Of a stretch of DNA of 64,000 nucleotides, positions 34,270 to 42,271 are shown piece after piece. How positions within the stretch are numbered: position 1 is the stretch's first letter; each line of letters opens with the position of its first letter. A program made the translations under genes and the position numbers. The notes below the pieces were generated by a model. The model searched no databases. It worked only from the letters and a program-made list of their open reading frames with translations, and was not told the DNA's origin. Source of the DNA: Burkholderia sp. Nafp2/4-1b (GTDB taxonomy: Bacteria > Pseudomonadota > Gammaproteobacteria > Burkholderiales > Burkholderiaceae); assembly GCF_003635165.1 (NCBI RefSeq), contig NZ_ML058597.1, positions 248,001 to 312,000 of the forward strand, given 5' to 3'.

Positions 34270-35157
34270 GTGCAAAAGACGACCGACGGATGGCTCAGCG
34301 GCCTGCTGGGCGTGATCATCTTCAGCGGCTCGCTGCCGGCGACGCGTGTCGCCGTGCAAGGGCTCGACCCGCTGTTCCTCACGTTCGCACGCGCGACGAT
34401 CGCCGGCGTGCTCGGCCTGAGCTTGCTCGTCGCGCTCAAGCAGAGGCGGCCGACGCGTGCCGAGACGGCATCGCTCGTGATCGTCGCGCTCGGGGTCGTG
34501 GTCGGTTTTCCGTTGCTGACCGCGCTGGCGCTGAAGCACGTGACGTCCGCGCACGCGATCGTGTTCGTCGGGCTGCTGCCGCTCGCGACCGCGCTGTTCG
34601 GCGTATGGCGCGGCGGCGAACGGCCGCGGCTGCCGTTCTGGATCTTCTCGCTGCTCGGCAGCGGCGCGGTGGCCGCGTTCGCGCTGCGCAACGGCGGTCA
34701 GGCGTCGGTCGTCGGCGATGCGCTGATGCTGGCCGCGATCGTCGCGTGCGGGCTCGGCTATGCGGAAGGCGCGCGCCTGTCGCGCCAGCTCGGTGGCTGG
34801 CAGGTGATCTCGTGGGCGCTCGTGCTGTCGCTGCCGGTGATGCTGCCGCTCACATGGTTCACGTGGCCGGCGACGTTCGACGGCGTCGACGCCGCCGCGC
34901 TGTGGGGCCTCGCGTACGTGTCGCTGTTCAGCATGCTGATCGGCTTCGTGTTCTGGTACCGCGGCCTCGCGCTCGGCGGGATCGCGGGCGTCGGCCAGCT
35001 GCAGCTGCTGCAGCCGTTCTTCGGCTTCCTGCTCGCGGCCGGCCTGCTGCACGAGACGGTGCCGCCGTCGATGCTCGTCGTGACGGTCGTCGTGGTTGGC
35101 TGCGTGGCGGGTGCGAAGTACTTCTCGAAGATGGCGCCGGTGCGGCGCGCGAGCTGA
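34270..35157 (+). CDS. EamA/DMT-family transporter
   Basis: A 295-residue inner-membrane drug/metabolite transporter with ten hydrophobic helices in two EamA repeats (about 1-140 and 145-290). The first has VIIFSGSLPATRVAVQGLDP and FVGLLPLATALFGVWRGGE; the second ends YRGLALGGIAGVGQLQLLQPFFGFLLAAGLLHE. GTG 34270 is preceded by AGGA (34260-34263) at six bases, which sets the start. It is divergent from a MocR regulator, a pairing frequent for amino-acid or cysteine exporters. Direction and substrate are unknown. Confidence 0.88.
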   Translation: MQKTTDGWLSGLLGVIIFSGSLPATRVAVQGLDPLFLTFARATIAGVLGLSLLVALKQRRPTRAETASLVIVALGVVVGFPLLTALALKHVTSAHAIVFVGLLPLATALFGVWRGGERPRLPFWIFSLLGSGAVAAFALRNGGQASVVGDALMLAAIVACGLGYAEGARLSRQLGGWQVISWALVLSLPVMLPLTWFTWPATFDGVDAAALWGLAYVSLFSMLIGFVFWYRGLALGGIAGVGQLQLLQPFFGFLLAAGLLHETVPPSMLVVTVVVVGCVAGAKYFSKMAPVRRAS

Positions 35158-35220
35158 TTCATGCATCGCGCACGCGCGACGACGTGACGGGTGCCCCGTT
35201 CGCCGTCGCGCGTACGCCGT

Positions 35221-35838
35221 TTACCCCATCACCACGTTCGCGAGCCGGAACTGGTACGCGGTCGCGGTCGTGCCGCTGCCGCCACCCGTCATTACGATGT
35301 CGGCGCTCTTGATCCCGAGCAGCGACAGTTCGGTGTTGATGTCGGACAGCACGGCCGAATTCATCACCGCGCCCTGCTCGATCTGCGATGCGGTGCCGAT
35401 CCACAGTGTCGGCTTGAACTCGAACACGGCCTTCTGGCCCGGCACGATGCCCGTCTTGTGCGCGAGCAGCCGGTTGTCCTTGAATACCGACGCGGTGATC
35501 GCCCCCTGGCTCAGGTCGTTGCGCAGCTGGATCTCGCGCGAAGTCGGCGCCGGCCCGGCCAGCGCGAGCACGTTGCCCGACGTCGAGCGCGATACGTTGA
35601 AGACCTGTCCGTTGTCCGCGCGCTTTTGCGGCATGTAGTTGCCGTCGGCATCGCTCGCGGAGACGGTCGTCAGCATCGGGAACACGAACGGATGGTTGTC
35701 GCCGCGTCCGCAGTTGGTGATGACTTTCCACGCGATCGCGAGTTCGTCGAAGTCCGTCGACACGTTCTTCTGGAAGAGCACGATCTGGCTGTTGTTGACG
35801 TCGTTCGACAGGTTGACGAAGTTGAGATTGATGTCCAT
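35221..35838 (-). CDS. Unknown beta-rich protein, copy 1 of a three-gene tandem family
   Basis: A 205-residue cytoplasmic-looking protein of no known family. It opens MDINLNFVNLSNDVNNSQIV, has AWKVITNCGRGDNHPF near residue 40, then GNYMPQ, the block PGQKAVFEFKPTLWIGTASQ, and ends LLGIKSADIVMTGGG and a hydrophobic FRLANVV. Most segments look like beta strands. No signal peptide or transmembrane helix. AAGGTG precedes the start. It is the last of a leftward run of three paralogues (also 35909-36526 and 36639-37259), and copies 1 and 2 are closest to each other. Confidence 0.75.
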   Translation of the reverse strand: MDINLNFVNLSNDVNNSQIVLFQKNVSTDFDELAIAWKVITNCGRGDNHPFVFPMLTTVSASDADGNYMPQKRADNGQVFNVSRSTSGNVLALAGPAPTSREIQLRNDLSQGAITASVFKDNRLLAHKTGIVPGQKAVFEFKPTLWIGTASQIEQGAVMNSAVLSDINTELSLLGIKSADIVMTGGGSGTTATAYQFRLANVVMG

Positions 35839-35908
35839 GAGTCACCTTGATTCGATTCGGATACCTGATTGAAAAGGCGCCGGCCGTGCATCGCCGGCGC
35901 ACGGACCG

Positions 35909-36526
35909 TTACGCCATCACCACGTTCTCGAGCCGGAACGTGAACGGCGTCGAGCGCGGGCCAGGGCCGCCGCCGGTCATCACGATGTCGGCGCTCGCGA
36001 TGCCGAGCAGCGACAGTTCCGTGTTGATGTCGGAGATCACCGCGGAATTCATCAGCGCGCCCTGTTCGATCTGCGATGCGACGCCGATCCAGATCGTCGG
36101 CTTGAACTGGAACACGGCTTTCTGGCCCGGTGCGACGGACGTCTTGCGCGCGAGCGCGCTGCCGTCCTTGTAGATCGTCGCGTTGATCGCGCCGGCCGGC
36201 AGGTCGTTGCGCACCTGCACCTCCGAGCTCGCACCCGGGTCGCCGCCGAGCTGCAGCACGTCGCCGGAGCTGGAGCGCACGACCTGGAACACCTGGCCGT
36301 TGGCCGCGATCTGCTGCGGCATGTAGTTGCCCCAGCTGTCGCTCGCGCTCACGCTCATCGTCATCGGAAACTTGAACGGATGGTTGTCGCCCTGGCCGCA
36401 ATTGCGGATCACCTTCCATGCGATCGCGAGTTCGTCGAAGTCGGTCGCCACGTTCTTCTGGAAGATCACGACGCTCGAGTTGTTCGCGTCGTTCGAGCGG
36501 TTGATCAGGTTCAGTTGGATATCCAC
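35909..36526 (-). CDS. Unknown beta-rich protein, copy 2 of a three-gene tandem family
   Basis: A 205-residue paralogue of the neighbouring proteins. It starts at GTG 36526 (product begins DIQLNLINRSNDANNSSVV), preceded by AAGGAG at seven bases, and shares the blocks AWKVIRNCGQGDNHPF, GNYMPQ, APGQKAVFQFKPTIWIGVAS and LLGIASADIVMTGGG with copy 1 almost residue for residue. The central part (ANGQVFQVVRSSSGDVLQLGG) is more variable. An ATG further upstream would add a low-similarity extension, so GTG is preferred. No function is known. Confidence 0.75.
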   Translation of the reverse strand: MDIQLNLINRSNDANNSSVVIFQKNVATDFDELAIAWKVIRNCGQGDNHPFKFPMTMSVSASDSWGNYMPQQIAANGQVFQVVRSSSGDVLQLGGDPGASSEVQVRNDLPAGAINATIYKDGSALARKTSVAPGQKAVFQFKPTIWIGVASQIEQGALMNSAVISDINTELSLLGIASADIVMTGGGPGPRSTPFTFRLENVVMA

Positions 36527-36638
36527 GTCGTTGCTCCTTGAGTTTGAAAAAAGCGGCAGTCGGTCTGCCGCACACCTTTCCCGCCGGCCCGGCCGCGAAG
36601 CCGTGCCGTCAAGCCGGTTCAAACGGATTCAGGCGGCG

Positions 36639-37259
36639 CTACGCGCGCACGATGTGCTCGAGCGAGAACGCGAACGGGTGCGCATCGGTGCCGCTGCCGC
36701 CGCCCGTCATCACGATGTCGGCCGCGGCGACGCCGGAGAGCGGCAGCAGCGTGTTCGCGCTCGACATCACCGCCGCGTGCAGCGCGCGGCTTTCCTGGAC
36801 TTGCGACGCGACGCCGATCCACAGCGCCGGCGTGAAACGGAACACGGCCTTCTGCCCGGGCGCGACCGCTTCCTTCACGGCGATCAGCCGACCCGCGCTG
36901 TACGCGTTGACGTTCACCGCGCCGCGCCGCATCCGGTTGACGACCTCGATGTCGCCACTTGGCGCATCGGTCGGGTCGGGCACGAGCCGGCCGCGTCCGG
37001 TCGGTTGCGCGTCCACGACGAAGCGCACGCCGGCGGGCGCCGTGACGGGCGGCGAGAAGTTGCCGTGCTCGTCGCCCAGCGCGACGTCGATGTCGGTCGA
37101 GTAGTCGAACGGATGAAAGCAGTCGCGTCCGCAGTAACGGATCACCTTCCACGCGATCGCGAATGCGTCGAGGTCGGGGATCACGTCGCGCTGGAACAGC
37201 ACGATTTCGCTGTTGCCGCAGTCGTTCGAGCGATTGACGAAGCGGAGCTTGATGTTCAT
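36639..37259 (-). CDS. Unknown beta-rich protein, copy 3 (divergent) of a three-gene tandem family
   Basis: A 206-residue paralogue that has diverged most. It keeps FVNRSNDCGNSEIVLFQRD, AWKVIRYCGRDCFHPF, APGQKAVFRFTPALWIGVAS and AAADIVMTGGGSG, but carries extra cysteines and loses the NTELSLLGI block (NTLLPLSGV instead). Its ATG overlaps the stop of the upstream phasin-like gene (ATGA), showing translational coupling. No signal peptide or membrane helix. It suggests duplication with specialisation inside one operon. Confidence 0.75.
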   Translation of the reverse strand: MNIKLRFVNRSNDCGNSEIVLFQRDVIPDLDAFAIAWKVIRYCGRDCFHPFDYSTDIDVALGDEHGNFSPPVTAPAGVRFVVDAQPTGRGRLVPDPTDAPSGDIEVVNRMRRGAVNVNAYSAGRLIAVKEAVAPGQKAVFRFTPALWIGVASQVQESRALHAAVMSSANTLLPLSGVAAADIVMTGGGSGTDAHPFAFSLEHIVRA

Positions 37260-37798
37260 GACGTTTGCTCCTCATCGGGCGTGCCGCGGTCGTCGCGCAG
37301 CGTGCGGTCGGCCCACTGCACGAGCGCCGGTGCGACGCCGTTCGCGAGCGACGCGACGTGCAGCGCATGCGCACGCGCCTGGGCCTGCAGGTCGCCGGCG
37401 AAGCGGCCGAGCGCCATCGCGGCATCGGTCGGCCCGCGCGTGCGGCCGAGATCGTCGAGGTATTGCGCGGCCGCATCGGCCATCGCCCCCGCATGCTGCA
37501 GGTGGCTCTGCGTGAAGCGCGTCGCGAGATCGGCATTCAGCGCCGCGAGCTCCTTGACCGCGGCGGCCGAACTGCCGAGCGCGAGCCGCTCGAGCTGGCC
37601 GCGCCACAGCGCGTCGGTCGCGGCCTGGCAGGCATCCGTGTAACGGTGGCCGGCGAGCAGCGCGGTGTGCGCGAACGCGCGCCACGCGGGGCCGCCGGGC
37701 GTGCCGCCGGTGCCGGTCGTCTGCGCGGCGAGCTTGCCGAACAGCTGGAGCGCGTCGGCGTGCGCGCGTTCCCATTGGGCGATGAACGTGGAGAACAT
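37256..37798 (-). CDS. Helical phasin-like protein of unknown function
   Basis: A 180-residue, Ala-rich, almost wholly alpha-helical protein (for example FSTFIAQWERAHADALQLF, and ALGSSAAAVKELAALNADL followed by ATRFTQSHLQHAGAMADAA). Length and the amphipathic coiled-coil-like helices resemble phasins, proteins that coat polyhydroxyalkanoate granules, and the adjacent gene encodes a PHB-depolymerase-like enzyme. The resemblance is of character only; I cannot show homology. The stop codon overlaps the start of the downstream paralogue, copy 3. It starts ATG 37798. Confidence 0.6.
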   Translation of the reverse strand: MFSTFIAQWERAHADALQLFGKLAAQTTGTGGTPGGPAWRAFAHTALLAGHRYTDACQAATDALWRGQLERLALGSSAAAVKELAALNADLATRFTQSHLQHAGAMADAAAQYLDDLGRTRGPTDAAMALGRFAGDLQAQARAHALHVASLANGVAPALVQWADRTLRDDRGTPDEEQTS

Positions 37799-37853
37799 GG
37801 CGATTCCTCGTGATGAAGGCGTGATGACGGCGCGACGGCGGCAGCCACGCGGA

Positions 37854-38984
37854 TTACTGACGCGCGGCGCCGAGGCGCTGCACCATCCGCATCACGGCGG
37901 CCATCTGCGGCGCGTCGCGGCGGTAGAAGCCCGGATGAAGCGGATCGGTGCTCGTGTAGCCCCAGAAATCCCAGCAGCCGAGCGGATTGACGGCCGATTT
38001 CTCGACCTGCGGATAGAGCACGATCAGCCGGTTCGTATCGGCGATCTCGTTGTAGCCGACGCCGCGAATCATCCTTTCGCCGACGGTTGCGACGTTCTGC
38101 ACGCAGCCGTGGAAGACGACGTGCACCGCACACGTCACGCGCTCGCAATCGGCGGGCACGTACACATAGCCGGTATCGCCGAGCGACGCGTTGCGCCGCT
38201 GATCGAACGCGCGCTGGTCGAACGCCAGCAGTTTGCCGCGTGCCTGCGCGACCGGCGGGTTGAGCGGCGTGTCGGGCGTGCCGTAGATCCAGCGCACGAT
38301 GTCGTGCGCCTGCTGGAAGCCGCAGTTGTCGATGTACGGGCTCGCGTTCGCGCTGCACGCGTTGTCCTCGGGGCGGTTCGTGATGAACGCATGCCCGGCG
38401 TCCGGCGATTCGCGATACTGAAGGTTCGCGGCCGGCACCTGCGCGAGCGTGTAGAAGCGCGCGGTCTGGTCGACGACGCGCGTCGACACCACCGTATCCT
38501 TCGCGCCGCTGAACACGTAGATGCGCTGGCCGCGCAGCGCGGCCGGATCGTCGATTTCGCCGCGCTGCGCGAACGTGCGCGCGGCGCGCCACGCGTCGGC
38601 CGCGGACGGCGCCGGGCCGATCGGCTGCATGCACAGCGTGGTCGCGGCTACCGCCGGCGGGATCAGCTCGTTCACGCCCGCGCAATAGAACGGGCCGCCG
38701 GCGACGATGCCCGCGCCGATCAGCCGGCTCGAGAATGCGACGTCGAACTGCGCGGCCATGAAGCCGCCGGACGACAGCCCCGACACCGACGTGCGCTGCA
38801 GGTCGGCCGCGTAGGCGGGCAACGGATCGGCGGGAGCGGCGACGGCGGCGTGCGGTGCGACCGTCGCCAGGGCGGCAACGGCAACGGTGACGGCGACGCT
38901 GGCGGTCGCCAGCGCGCGGCGCAGCGCGTGCGAATCGGTGCGGCGGGGCGGCGTCGTGCGGCCGGGCGAGCGAGTGACGTTCAT
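37854..38984 (-). CDS. Exported PHB depolymerase-like esterase
   Basis: A 376-residue secreted serine hydrolase related to short-chain polyhydroxyalkanoate depolymerases. The N-terminus has a twin-basic region and hydrophobic stretch (ASVAVTVAVAALATVAP) ending in AVAAP, a signal peptide (cut near residue 50). The lipase box is GLSSG (69-73, nucleophile Ser71). The C-terminal domain has VHVVFHGCVQNVATVG and GCWDFWGYTS with the likely catalytic His and disulfide cysteines. AGGAG precedes ATG 38984 at seven bases. In this cluster it could attack a storage polymer, ferulate esters or a surface polyester; the substrate is not determined. Confidence 0.8.
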   Translation of the reverse strand: MNVTRSPGRTTPPRRTDSHALRRALATASVAVTVAVAALATVAPHAAVAAPADPLPAYAADLQRTSVSGLSSGGFMAAQFDVAFSSRLIGAGIVAGGPFYCAGVNELIPPAVAATTLCMQPIGPAPSAADAWRAARTFAQRGEIDDPAALRGQRIYVFSGAKDTVVSTRVVDQTARFYTLAQVPAANLQYRESPDAGHAFITNRPEDNACSANASPYIDNCGFQQAHDIVRWIYGTPDTPLNPPVAQARGKLLAFDQRAFDQRRNASLGDTGYVYVPADCERVTCAVHVVFHGCVQNVATVGERMIRGVGYNEIADTNRLIVLYPQVEKSAVNPLGCWDFWGYTSTDPLHPGFYRRDAPQMAAVMRMVQRLGAARQ

Positions 38985-39144
38985 GCGGGACTCCTGGCGT
39001 GATGAGTGGCGAACGGTTGGAACGGAGCGAATGCGGCAAGACTTCAGCGACGATTTCAGCTTACGGACAGCCGACGTCATCCGAAATGGCGCGAACGACA
39101 CGCGCGGCGACCCGTGACGTTCGGCCGGTGCCGCGTCACGGCGC
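38985..39144. other. Intergenic gap between lysozyme and PHB-depolymerase-like genes
   Basis: A 160-base gap in the leftward cluster. GTGACG (39114-39119) and CGTCAC (39134-39139) form an imperfect palindrome just after the lysozyme stop and may be a terminator or operator. No gene is seen. Confidence 0.3.
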
Positions 39145-39591
39145 TCATGACAGAAACAGCGCGCGTTCGGCCTGGCGGCGCTTGGTGAGCCCCGCGAGCG
39201 GCTTGCCGCCGGCCTTGTTCCACACAAGGAACTGGTCGGCCGCCCGCGCGCTCGCACCGGCGTTCAGGTAGCGCAGCAGCGTCGATGAGCGCAGCCGTCC
39301 CGCACCGAGATTGAAGACGAACGACATCAGCGCATCGAACTGCTGCTGTGTGACGGGCACGTGAAGCAGCTTGCGCAGGTTCAGCTCGGCGCCGCGCAGG
39401 TCGCGCCGCAGCAGCGCCTCCGCTTCGGCCGGCGTGAGCGGGCGCGTGAACCGTTCGTTCGGCAGGATCAGGTGCCCGTAGCCGATCGTCGGCTTGCCGA
39501 CCGCGTCGAGATAGCGCGCGAGCCGCAGCCCCTCGAACTGCTTGATCAGCGCGATGCCCTGCGCACCGGTGCGTTCAGGCTGGTTCGCCAT
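39145..39591 (-). CDS. GH24 lysozyme (phage-type muramidase)
   Basis: A 148-residue glycoside hydrolase family 24 enzyme. The catalytic triad pattern of T4-type lysozymes is present as Glu20 in IKQFEGLRLARYLD, Asp29 and Thr35 in LDAVGKPTIGYGH; the C-terminal QFDALMSFVFNLGAG and FLVWNKAGGKPLAGLTKRR are typical of phage lysozymes. It has no signal peptide or anchor. AAGGAG sits at a distance that fits ATG 39591 better than ATG 39594. The start lies inside the end of the DUF2589-B gene (17-base overlap). No holin, spanin or other phage gene is nearby, so it is probably a captured lysozyme used by this cluster. Confidence 0.87.
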   Translation of the reverse strand: MANQPERTGAQGIALIKQFEGLRLARYLDAVGKPTIGYGHLILPNERFTRPLTPAEAEALLRRDLRGAELNLRKLLHVPVTQQQFDALMSFVFNLGAGRLRSSTLLRYLNAGASARAADQFLVWNKAGGKPLAGLTKRRQAERALFLS

Positions 39592-40483
39592 CATCGTTCT
39601 CCTTGCTGCCCGGCCGTGCGCGCGGCACCAGGCGATGCGTGTATTCGTCGATCACGCGCATGATCGCTTCGGGGGGCGGCAGTGATGCGAAGTGCATTTC
39701 GATGTCGATGTGCTCGGTGTCGCGCTGTCGCGCGTTGCCTTGCGCATCCTTTTTCGCGGAGCGCGGGGCGAACGTCACGTAGAAGCGGCCGCGCTGGTCG
39801 TCGTCGCCGGCGACGCCGCCGGCCGGCAGCGCCTCGGTGAAGTCGCCGCGCACGGTCAGGTGCACGATCATCCGGTCGAGCGCGAGCCCGCGCGGGGTGG
39901 CGAGCGCGACGAGCGGCACCGGCATCGTGTGTTCAGCGTCGAGCGCGACCGTGACTTCGCGCGGCGCGAGCAGGCCGTCGTCGCGCAGATCGAAAAACTG
40001 GTCGAGCACGGCCGTGTACTGATGCGCGAGCAGCTGGTTCGCCGCCGCGGCGGCGTGCTGCATCCCGCGTGCGATTTCGTCGAGCGCGATGCCGCGCGGC
40101 GGCGGGCGTTCGTCGTCGGCCGGGGAGCCGGGAGGCGGCGCGGGCGGTGCGGGTGGCGTAGGTGGCGCGGGACGCCCGTCGCCGGGGGCCGAGGCCGCCG
40201 GTGTGTCGTCCGGTGCCGATCCGGGGCCGGCCGGCGAGCCGGCGGCATCGCGCGGGGCGAGGTGCGCCGGATCCACGCCCGCCGTCGCCGCTCCAACGCT
40301 CCCCGCACCCGCACCCGCACCCGCGAAGCCGCGGCCGTCGGCCGCCGCCGTACCGGCCGGCGGCGGGACCGGCCCATCCGGCTCCGCTCGGGCGCTGCCG
40401 CCGCTGCCGCCGCCCGGACGCGTATCCCCGTCGTCGTGTCCGCCGCCGCCCGCGCGGCGCGACCGTCTGAAAAGCCTGAACAT
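39575..40483 (-). CDS. DUF2589-like protein with long Pro/Gly/Ala-rich N-terminal region (copy B)
   Basis: A 302-residue protein. Residues 1-12 are Arg-rich (MFRLFRRSRRAG), and about 13-130 are a low-complexity Gly/Pro/Ala region, probably disordered. The globular half (about 135-295) starts IALDEIARGMQHAAAAANQLLAH and matches the DUF2589 pattern, ending with a SLPPPEAIMRVIDEYTHRLVP segment also present in copy A (QSPPEALMRVIDFL). The function of DUF2589 is not known. Its end overlaps the lysozyme start, linking the two translationally, and it follows copy A by 15 bases. Confidence 0.78.
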   Translation of the reverse strand: MFRLFRRSRRAGGGGHDDGDTRPGGGSGGSARAEPDGPVPPPAGTAAADGRGFAGAGAGAGSVGAATAGVDPAHLAPRDAAGSPAGPGSAPDDTPAASAPGDGRPAPPTPPAPPAPPPGSPADDERPPPRGIALDEIARGMQHAAAAANQLLAHQYTAVLDQFFDLRDDGLLAPREVTVALDAEHTMPVPLVALATPRGLALDRMIVHLTVRGDFTEALPAGGVAGDDDQRGRFYVTFAPRSAKKDAQGNARQRDTEHIDIEMHFASLPPPEAIMRVIDEYTHRLVPRARPGSKENDDGEPA

Positions 40484-40498
40484 GGCCGCCCCGCGCGC

Positions 40499-41191
40499 TT
40501 ACGCGTGCGCCGGCTGCTGGGCGCCCGCATCGGCCGCGGCGGGCGCCGCCGCCTTGCCGCCGGCTCCCGATGCGTCACCGACCAGTTGCCCGTCGGTCGG
40601 CGTCGCCGGCAACGGCTTCACGTCCTTCGCGTTGCCTTCGGTGACGACCGGCTTGGTCGCGGCTTCGGTCAGGAAGTCGATCACGCGCATCAGCGCTTCG
40701 GGCGGCGACTGGCGCTTCACCTGCGTATGGATCGAATATTTCGCGCGCGTGTCGGTGCTGCGCGTCTGCTCGGCCTTGTGCGACACGCGCCCGGACACGC
40801 TGACGCTGATTGGCCCCCAGCCGAATTTCGCCTGGAATTCGCCGCCGGCCTCCGTCGTCGACGACGACTTCTCCGACTGCGTGATCTCCATCTCGAAGTC
40901 GATCGTGCCTTCCTCGATTGCGATGATCGGGTGGACGATCGCCGCGAGCAGCGGGATGCGCATCGTCTTCTGCACGACGCCTTTCGACACGCCGCTTTCG
41001 TCGACCAGCGTCTCGTCGTAGTCGAACTGGACGGCCACGGCCTTGCCGCCCTGGATGCAGACCTGCATCAGGAAATCCGCGTAGCTCTTCGCGGCCTGCG
41101 TCTGCGCGCTGATCATCGCCTTTAACGGGCCGGCGATCATTTGGTCCATGGGTAATGCGTTAATCACTGAGCCGATGAAATTCGCGTCCAT
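40499..41191 (-). CDS. DUF2589 protein (copy A)
   Basis: A 230-residue protein of the DUF2589 family. An N-terminal helical part (MDANFIGSVINALPMDQMIAGPLKAM and AQTQAAKSYADFLMQVCI) precedes a beta-rich region with FEMEITQSEKSS, FQAKFGWGPISVSVSGRVSH, and IHTQVKRQSPPEALMRVIDFL; the last 55 residues are low-complexity Ala/Gly. GAGGAG lies eight bases before ATG 41191. It is the first gene of the leftward cluster, divergent to the LuxR-type regulator, so the 295-base region between them probably holds the cluster promoter. No known activity. Confidence 0.82.
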   Translation of the reverse strand: MDANFIGSVINALPMDQMIAGPLKAMISAQTQAAKSYADFLMQVCIQGGKAVAVQFDYDETLVDESGVSKGVVQKTMRIPLLAAIVHPIIAIEEGTIDFEMEITQSEKSSSTTEAGGEFQAKFGWGPISVSVSGRVSHKAEQTRSTDTRAKYSIHTQVKRQSPPEALMRVIDFLTEAATKPVVTEGNAKDVKPLPATPTDGQLVGDASGAGGKAAAPAAADAGAQQPAHA

Positions 41192-41486
41192 GAATAAACT
41201 CCTCTTCGTGTTGAAGACAACGGAAATTCGCTGTCGTTATTCACGTTAGAAAATTTAAGAGGTTTACCAAATATGACGTCCGTCACGTCCGGCGGCCCGG
41301 GCCGGCCCGCGACGGGCGTCGGCACGCGTGGCGCGACACGGCGTGGACGAATTAGGCCATTCGTCACGGAGCGACGGGCCTAGTGCGCGACTTGGAAAAC
41401 AGCGGTAAAAAAACGCCGGGTAGGGAAGCAAAAAAAGGAAGCAAAAAAACCTAAACCGAGCATCCCGATTTCGAGGAAACCGCGCA
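41192..41486. promoter_or_regulatory. Divergent control region with phased A-tracts
   Basis: This region separates copy A and the LuxR-type gene. On the LuxR side three A-tracts lie at 41407-41413, 41430-41436 and 41443-41449; the last two belong to a perfect 13-bp tandem repeat (GGAAGCAAAAAAA, 41424-41449). On the DUF2589 side the DNA is AT-rich (about 41220-41275) with TAAATT-like hexamers on the minus strand, probably the operon promoter. A TGACGTCC(GTCAC) palindrome-like element sits at 41273-41285. Confidence 0.55.
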
Positions 41487-42170
41487 ATGAACGTTCTGAT
41501 GATCGATAGCCCGCCGTTATTCGTCGCGGGTGTGGCGGACGTACTGTGTAAACGCGATGTCAACTGGCATGTGTGGTCGGCCCGCCGTCCCGAGGACGTC
41601 TTGCGCCTGCGCGACGCGTTGCTGCCCGAGACGGTCGAGGCAATCACGATCGAATGCGACGAGCACGCCGCGCGGCCGAGCTGGCCGAACGTGCTGCACG
41701 AGACGTTCGACGGCGCGCCGTGGCTGTGCGTCGTGGCCGCCGTGTGCCGCCGCACGATTGCCGATGCGCTGCTGGCGGGGGCGGCCGGCATCATCGACCG
41801 GCACGCGAGTGCCGACGAGTTCGCGGATGCGCTCGGCCGCGTCGCGGCCGGTGCGATTTACGTGCCGTCGAACGACGGCGGCGCGGCGCAGGCGCGCGCC
41901 GGTGCCGCGCCGGCGGGCGACGATCGCGCGTTCGAGCGCCTCACGCCACGCCAGCGCGACGTGCTGCGGCTGCTGGCCGAAGGCAAGTCGAACAAGCAGA
42001 TCTGCCGTGTGCTGAACGTCGCGGAAGGCACGATCAAGAACCACCTGTATGCGCTGTTCCGCCAGATCGGCGTGAGCAACCGGACCGAGGCCGCGTTGTG
42101 GCTCGCGCGCCACGTGCCGGCCGAGCCGGCCGGGTTTCCGTTCACGCCCGCGTGCCTTCCGTCCGGCTGA
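41487..42170 (+). CDS. LuxR-type response-regulator-like protein with degenerate receiver
   Basis: A 227-residue regulator. Residues 1-125 have the order of strands and helices of a receiver domain (MNVLMIDSPPLFVAGVADVL at the start), but the residue expected to be the phosphorylated Asp aligns with Glu in AITIECDEH, the second acidic residue is missing (IDSPP for DD), and no conserved Thr/Lys is obvious. Residues about 150-215 are a complete LuxR helix-turn-helix: FERLTPRQRDVLRLLAEGKSNKQICRVLNVAEGT, split here by its loop, then VSNRTEAALWLA. It is likely phosphorylation-independent. It is divergent from the DUF2589 operon, so it probably regulates that cluster. Confidence 0.85.
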   Translation: MNVLMIDSPPLFVAGVADVLCKRDVNWHVWSARRPEDVLRLRDALLPETVEAITIECDEHAARPSWPNVLHETFDGAPWLCVVAAVCRRTIADALLAGAAGIIDRHASADEFADALGRVAAGAIYVPSNDGGAAQARAGAAPAGDDRAFERLTPRQRDVLRLLAEGKSNKQICRVLNVAEGTIKNHLYALFRQIGVSNRTEAALWLARHVPAEPAGFPFTPACLPSG

Positions 42171-42271
42171 TGCGTTCGACGGGCGCACCGGTCGGCCCGG
42201 CGCGCCCCGGTGCGGCGGGCGACGACGGGCTTCGCGCCACGGCGGAAGCGGCGCGCAAGCGCGGCGTTGCG

